Origin: an uncultured Lachnospiraceae bacterium
Lineage (GTDB): Bacteria; Bacillota; Clostridia; Lachnospirales; Lachnospiraceae
Length of the DNA stretch: 10,774 bases
Direction: 5' to 3'
Assembly: GCA_910586095.1 (NCBI GenBank)
Contig: CAJUHQ010000061.1
Location: 10,688-21,461, forward strand
A program made the position numbers and the translations under genes. Numbering within the stretch: the first letter of the stretch is position 1; each line of letters opens with the position of its first letter. Under the pieces are notes generated by a model that was not told the origin of the DNA, searched no databases, and saw only the letters and a list, made by a program, of their open reading frames with translations. Of the stretch, positions 7,246 to 10,774 are shown piece after piece.

Positions 7246-8295
7246 TCACAACTCTATACGAAAATTATCTTTTTCTGTTGTGCTAAACTCGGTCTTGGCA
7301 TCCACTACATGATAGGTTCTAACAGCTTCTCTCTCAAGCTTTTGCTGCATATACAATGCATCATATTCTGTTCTTCGCACATGATATTGTGTATCTTGTA
7401 AGAGACGTCGGTTTGCTGCTATTGTATCTGATACAAGTCCTATCATAAAAGTCAAAAATCCTATAATAATTAACATTGCTGCCAAAATTAGCGACTGTAC
7501 ATGCCCTGTAGCTGTTCCCTTAATCATATAAATAAAGTATCTAGTAATAAATGCGATCCCTACTATGGTAGGTGGTATCATACAAAATGTAAAGAATTTT
7601 AATGGTTTGTACATCATATAGGCACGCAAAATCGTGACTATAGACTTCTTTACATACCCCCATATACTTTTAAATAATCGTGATGGTCTAAGCTCTTCAT
7701 TGGTTCTGATTGGAACCCATGTAATTGCCAGTTTCTCGCGACCTGCCTGCACAATAGTTTCCAATGTATATGTATAATCATTGACTACATTAATGCGCAT
7801 GGCTGCCTCACGGCTCAACGCTCTGAATCCGCTAGGCGCATCTGGAATATCGGTTGCAGATGCCTTTCTAACTGCCCAGCTACCAATATGTTGTAATTTC
7901 TTTTTTAAGAATGAAAAATGTTCTGTCTCATCAATTGGTCGTGCCCCAATCACATAGTCAGCCCTTTTATCCAGTATTGGTTGTATCAATTTTTGAATGT
8001 CATCTGCCATATACTGATTGTCTGCATCTGTATTCACTATAATGTCCGCCCCCTGTCGCAGACATTCATCTAATCCCGCCATAAATCCTTTTGCTAGCCC
8101 TTTGTTTTGTGTAAAGTTCACTATATGGTGTACTCCCCACTTTTGGGCAACTTCAACTGTATTATCTTTGCTGCCATCATTAATAATCAAATACTCAATT
8201 TCATCTATCCCTTGAAGCTGTTTTGGCAGTGCATTGAGGGCGATCTCAAGCGTCTCTGATTCATTGTAGCATGGTATCTGAATAATGAGTTTCAT
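7246..8295 (-). CDS. GT2 polyprenyl-phosphate glycosyltransferase (DPM1/GtrB-like) with two C-terminal TMs
   Basis: This 349-residue protein has an N-terminal GT-A domain. IPCYNE (7-12), NDGSKD (39-44), NKGLAKG (64-70) and TDADNQ (89-94, the metal-binding DxD) are all in place, and SGFRALSR (155-162) is the acceptor-loop signature of DPM1/DPG synthase-like enzymes. Two membrane spans follow at about 233-258 and 267-290, then a charged cytoplasmic tail. Members transfer one sugar from UDP- or GDP-sugar to undecaprenyl phosphate at the inner face; after flipping, GT-C enzymes use it. Two GT-C candidates sit in the same run (433-2139 and 9014-10705), which fits, but no GtrA-type flippase is visible. 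The start ATG has AAGGGG 8 nt upstream within the repeated element at 8303-8337. GC content is visibly higher than in the left part of the window. The sugar carried is unknown. Confidence 0.88.
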   Translation of the reverse strand: MKLIIQIPCYNESETLEIALNALPKQLQGIDEIEYLIINDGSKDNTVEVAQKWGVHHIVNFTQNKGLAKGFMAGLDECLRQGADIIVNTDADNQYMADDIQKLIQPILDKRADYVIGARPIDETEHFSFLKKKLQHIGSWAVRKASATDIPDAPSGFRALSREAAMRINVVNDYTYTLETIVQAGREKLAITWVPIRTNEELRPSRLFKSIWGYVKKSIVTILRAYMMYKPLKFFTFCMIPPTIVGIAFITRYFIYMIKGTATGHVQSLILAAMLIIIGFLTFMIGLVSDTIAANRRLLQDTQYHVRRTEYDALYMQQKLEREAVRTYHVVDAKTEFSTTEKDNFRIEL

Positions 8296-8302
8296 CTATT
8301 AT

Positions 8303-8337
8303 ACCCCTTGCGTGCTTTGCACGCATACCAATCAATA
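8303..8337 (-). repeat. Dispersed hairpin/SD element, copy C (before the GT2 gene)
   Basis: On the minus strand TATTGATTGGTA is followed by the perfect 7-bp hairpin TGCGTGC-AAA-GCACGCA (8309-8325) and AAGGGG (8304-8309, overlapping the foot of the hairpin), which serves as Shine-Dalgarno 8 nt before the ATG at 8295. Bases 8319-8337 are identical to 6018-6036, and the flanking hairpin and CCCTT also align. The copy thus links leader, hairpin and ribosome binding site in one unit. Confidence 0.75.
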
Positions 8338-8360
8338 GTTTGAAAGTTTACTTTCAAACT
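8337..8360. repeat. AT-rich perfect palindrome next to copy C
   Basis: AGTTTGAAAGT pairs with ACTTTCAAACT across a 2-nt loop, an 11-bp perfect stem. On the minus strand it is preceded by GAGGGGGATA and followed at once by the TATTGATTGG part of copy C. It occupies the place of the TGTGAAATT palindrome in the 4636-4732 repeats. Copy E at 6003-6036 has the same flanking bases without it, as though a palindrome had been gained or lost. Confidence 0.75.
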
Positions 8361-8393
8361 TATCCCCCTCTACTATATATCGCTGAACAAGTC

Positions 8394-8918
8394 TTATGTA
8401 GCGTCCTTAGATTCTTTAGATTTTCTTTGTTTAGAAAGTGCAGATACAATTCCTACCAAAAAGATTGCTATTACCAACCCGACGATAATACCACCCCAAA
8501 TTCTAGAAGTTTTTTGCTGTTGTTCAAGCATAAGACTCTCTTCATAGCTATTAATATAGTCATTTCTAACACTTTCAAACTCTTTATCTAATTCATCAAA
8601 ATCCCCTTCGGATAATATGGATGTAATCAGTATATAACCTTCTTTTCCTCCACTCATTACCTTGCACCATTCCCCTGATGTATATTCTGTTACAATCACA
8701 CTATCTCCTACATGAAGTGATGCGATCTCCTCTGCATCTTGATTATCCTCTGCTTTTAAGCTTGTCTCTTGAGCAATCTCATAGACTCTGTTTACGCTGA
8801 TTCCATCTTCTTGCGCTGCATACACATATAACCCTGATACCAGAATCAGATTGATTATCATCATCACTGTCATCAACACTATTTTCCATATGGTCTGTCT
8901 TTTCATACTTTGTTGCAT
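8394..8918 (-). CDS. Small membrane-anchored SH3b-domain protein
   Basis: This 174-residue protein has one N-terminal hydrophobic segment (about 11-34), a middle soluble domain, and a second membrane span at about 142-160 (GGIIVGLVIAIFLVGIVSAL), followed by a Lys-rich cytoplasmic tail. The middle domain (about 40-105) has the shape of a bacterial SH3 (SH3b) domain: a V-x-R-VYEIAQETSLKAE opening, LHVGDSVIVTEY, GEWCKV and GKEGYILITSIL. Such domains usually bind peptidoglycan or wall polymers outside the cell. VYAAQ at about 32-36 could be a signal-peptidase site, in which case only the C-terminal span anchors the protein. Start: the first ATG has AGGAG 13 nt upstream; the Met at codon 5 has no SD. 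Its place between a GT-C and a GT2 gene suggests a wall-sensing or scaffolding part of the glycan machinery, by inference only. Confidence 0.82.
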   Translation of the reverse strand: MQQSMKRQTIWKIVLMTVMMIINLILVSGLYVYAAQEDGISVNRVYEIAQETSLKAEDNQDAEEIASLHVGDSVIVTEYTSGEWCKVMSGGKEGYILITSILSEGDFDELDKEFESVRNDYINSYEESLMLEQQQKTSRIWGGIIVGLVIAIFLVGIVSALSKQRKSKESKDAT

Positions 8919-8958
8919 TTTGTCTACTTCTCTCCTATCTACTTACTTTACTAATCAT

Positions 8959-9009
8959 TCATGTTGCCACTAATGTGAAATTTTATAGTTCACATTAGTG
9001 GCAACATGA
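8959..9009. repeat. 21-bp perfect inverted repeat with 9-nt loop
   Basis: Arms 8959-8979 (TCATGTTGCCACTAATGTGAA) and 8989-9009 are exactly complementary, with the loop 8980-8988 (ATTTTATAG). It begins 4 nt after the stop codon of the 9014-10705 gene on the minus strand and ends about 22 nt before the AGGAG of the SH3 gene. No T-run follows, so it is not a classical intrinsic terminator. Such a stem would be very stable in mRNA and could protect the 3' end of the upstream message or separate the expression of the two genes. It shares the 12-mer TGTGAAATTTTA with the 4636-4732 repeats. Confidence 0.9.
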
Positions 9010-9013
9010 GAGA

Positions 9014-10705
9014 TTAGTTATAAAATATAGCTAAATGTCCCATTGTACGCCAATATGTATAGTTTTCTTTTAATTCCTCTATTTTGATATTGTTAAAGTC
9101 TGTCACTACAAAATCATCCTGAGTCAACTGACTACTGTCTTCTTTGATTATGATTTTTGCATCTCGTATACGAAATTGTATACTATCAATATAGGATTGT
9201 TCCTCCTGTTTTAGATAAACAATTTGAATGTTTTCTTTTTGCTTCTCTTGTATGAAATCTGCCAACTGCACATCGCGAAACGCTGCCAATTGACATTCTC
9301 CAGATACTGTTTGTACCAACCGCATTGCAAGTAATATCTGCATTAGTACCACACACAAAAGAAGCCATTTTTGACATCTTTTGTATTCATTGTAAACAAC
9401 TGCTGTCACAAGCACTGTCAACAAAATTCCCATCCCTAACGCTTCTATATGAAAACGAATCGGCTCAAAATGCTGTGCATCATAAAGATAGCTGATTCCA
9501 AGAGACATATATACATGCATATTCGTTACATGATACTGATTAATCACATATAATAAAATTCCCATCATGGGAATCTGCATACACAAAAGTTTTGCTGTAT
9601 TTTTCCACACATGCTTTTCTCTTGTTATTGCCACACATCCAAGTACCATAAAAATCGGAAGAATTTGTTCATTGTATCTTCCATAAGTCAGGCCATCAAT
9701 CCGACTACCTACCCCCGAAATATAAATAGATGTAATTGCAATCTCTCCTACTGTAGCAAGAAGGATAAAAAAATAAAACAAATTTTTTTGTTGTATAACC
9801 TTTTTGACAGCAAACGCCACTCCATGATAAAAAAGGCCAAAACTGGCAAGCCCCAAATAAAGAACTTTACCATTAATACTGACTAAGAGATTATAAAATC
9901 CTTGAAGCGTAAACAGTCCTTTTACTTTATCAATTTGACCTTTGTAATCATTTCGTACAAATATCTCATTGGAAGCATACAGATTTACAGAAATGTATTT
10001 TTTGATCTGTGTTATGGTCAAAAGCATTACTAGACTCATTATCGTTGCAATCACAAAACCATATAGTATTCTTTGAACATTTTTTCTATCTTTTGTACAA
10101 ATCCTTCTTCCTTGATAGATTAAAATCACAATCAAGTTTGCAATTACAATCCCTACTGTACGCATATGAACTGTATATATATATGTATTTGCTACTACCA
10201 AGGCAAGAAGTATACGTATATTTGCTTCTTTTAAATACTGATATGTCAACATACATATTATGATGTACAACAACATCACAATAGTTTCTGTCATGGTGGT
10301 TCGCGCATAATAAAGCCATGCAGGATAAGTGATTGCTATCATGACATAGAATTCTATCGAATTTTTTTCAGGTGTATTTATCAGTTTTTTGGACAGTCTT
10401 GTTAGAAGCAAAAATGATATTGCCAAAAACAAAAAATTTAGTCCAACAGCCATCCTATAGGCAATCACTGAATCGGTAATCAGTTTAAAAATCGGATAGA
10501 GAATTATTGAATATCCAAAAGAATAATATGATCCTAGTGATACCACATTCGACCAATCGTAACCAGATAATTTTGCGGCATATGACCAATATCCAAATTC
10601 ATCTGGGAACATTTCAAAACCATATAACTTACCAATGTTATACATAAAAAAGCTTGCTAACAATGCCAAAAATAAAACTCTATAATGCCAATCCTTCCCC
10701 TTCAT
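9014..10705 (-). CDS. GT-C-type polytopic membrane glycosyltransferase-like protein (paralog of 433-2139)
   Basis: This 563-residue protein has about a dozen candidate membrane spans and a soluble C-terminal segment after about residue 470, nearly the same size as the 433-2139 protein (568). After the first span comes FPDEFGYW (33-40), with the DE pair expected in the first outer loop of GT-C enzymes. The later shared segments are YARTTMTET (133-141), HMRTVG (180-185), GQIDKVKGL (256-264) and LTYGRYNEQ (339-347). These align in order with the other protein, so the two are paralogs that have diverged. GT-C enzymes transfer sugars from polyprenyl-phosphate carriers outside the cell, which fits the GT2 gene two positions downstream. 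Start: ATG with AAAAAGG 7 nt upstream, directly after two hairpins (10719-10774). Acceptor and sugar are unknown; enzymatic activity is inferred from architecture. Confidence 0.76.
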   Translation of the reverse strand: MKGKDWHYRVLFLALLASFFMYNIGKLYGFEMFPDEFGYWSYAAKLSGYDWSNVVSLGSYYSFGYSIILYPIFKLITDSVIAYRMAVGLNFLFLAISFLLLTRLSKKLINTPEKNSIEFYVMIAITYPAWLYYARTTMTETIVMLLYIIICMLTYQYLKEANIRILLALVVANTYIYTVHMRTVGIVIANLIVILIYQGRRICTKDRKNVQRILYGFVIATIMSLVMLLTITQIKKYISVNLYASNEIFVRNDYKGQIDKVKGLFTLQGFYNLLVSINGKVLYLGLASFGLFYHGVAFAVKKVIQQKNLFYFFILLATVGEIAITSIYISGVGSRIDGLTYGRYNEQILPIFMVLGCVAITREKHVWKNTAKLLCMQIPMMGILLYVINQYHVTNMHVYMSLGISYLYDAQHFEPIRFHIEALGMGILLTVLVTAVVYNEYKRCQKWLLLCVVLMQILLAMRLVQTVSGECQLAAFRDVQLADFIQEKQKENIQIVYLKQEEQSYIDSIQFRIRDAKIIIKEDSSQLTQDDFVVTDFNNIKIEELKENYTYWRTMGHLAIFYN

Positions 10706-10718
10706 TTTCTTACCTTTT

Positions 10719-10750
10719 TCAGGACAGCAGACTTGTACCTGCTGTCCTGA
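10719..10750. promoter_or_regulatory. 12-bp hairpin adjoining the SD of the 9014-10705 gene
   Basis: TCAGGACAGCAG (10719-10730) pairs exactly with CTGCTGTCCTGA (10739-10750) across an 8-nt loop. On the minus strand the stem runs directly into AAAAAGG, the Shine-Dalgarno 7 nt before the ATG. As no U-run follows in the direction of transcription, it is better read as a leader hairpin than a terminator. It may affect translation initiation or mark the 3' end of another regulatory leader whose start lies off the right edge. Confidence 0.7.
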
Positions 10751-10774
10751 TTGTTAATTCGTACGGATTAACAA
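10751..10774. repeat. Imperfect AT-rich palindrome at the right edge
   Basis: TTGTTAAT and ATTAACAA flank a central CGTACG palindrome, with one mismatched pair between. It abuts the 10719-10750 hairpin, again giving the order AT-rich palindrome, GC hairpin, SD, ATG on the minus strand. It could be an operator-like dyad or part of the palindromic element family. It reaches the window edge, so its full extent is unknown. Confidence 0.55.

Noticed and set aside
8298..8303. TATAAT on the minus strand just before the GT2 start as a -10 box.
   Set aside because: It lies in the spacer between Shine-Dalgarno and ATG, so transcripts starting from it would lose the ribosome binding site; no -35 is seen.
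9611..10263. Plus-strand open frames opposite the 9014-10705 gene (9611-9886 and 10009-10263).
   Set aside because: They lie entirely within a well-supported membrane-protein gene and have low-complexity translations with no recognisable domain and no clear ribosome binding site.

Overview
The window reads as chromosomal DNA of a low-GC Gram-positive bacterium. Clostridia, and perhaps Lachnospiraceae, fit best: the DNA is AT-rich, the Shine-Dalgarno sites are strong (AGGAG or GGGGG), and the protein families are typical of cell-surface polysaccharide loci in that group. This assignment is inference; no rRNA or housekeeping marker is present.

All nine genes lie on the minus strand, so transcription runs from the right edge to the left. 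In that order they are: a large multi-membrane-span GT-C-type glycosyltransferase (9014-10705); a small membrane-anchored SH3-domain protein (8394-8918); a GT2 polyprenyl-phosphate sugar synthase-like enzyme with two C-terminal membrane spans (7246-8295); a classical GT4 glycosyltransferase (6044-7129); a second GT4 enzyme (4846-5994); a WbsX/GH99-like protein (3440-4567); a third GT4 enzyme (2166-3386); a second GT-C-type membrane protein related to the first (433-2139); and the N-terminal part of a SAM-dependent methyltransferase cut by the left edge (1-376). All the complete genes look intact.

Together they form part of a surface-glycan assembly locus. The likely division of labour is inferred. 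Cytoplasmic GT4 enzymes and the WbsX protein build a lipid-linked oligosaccharide. The GT2 enzyme charges a polyprenyl phosphate with one sugar. The GT-C proteins use such lipid-linked sugars on the outer face of the membrane. The methyltransferase may modify or cap the glycan. No flippase, polymerase, ligase or nucleotide-sugar synthesis gene is visible here; they would lie outside.

The most unusual content is between the genes. Several start codons are preceded by a modular arrangement of an AT-rich palindrome, a short linker often containing TTGATT, a GC-rich hairpin whose two arms change together, and a G-rich Shine-Dalgarno. Two copies share 19 identical bases (6018-6036 and 8319-8337). 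Another region holds a 33-base direct repeat at 64-base spacing (4636-4732). A 21-bp perfect inverted repeat fills the gap at 8959-9009, and two adjacent hairpins precede the rightmost gene (10719-10774). This looks like a dispersed family of palindromic elements that may act as RNA leaders or as mobile short repeats.
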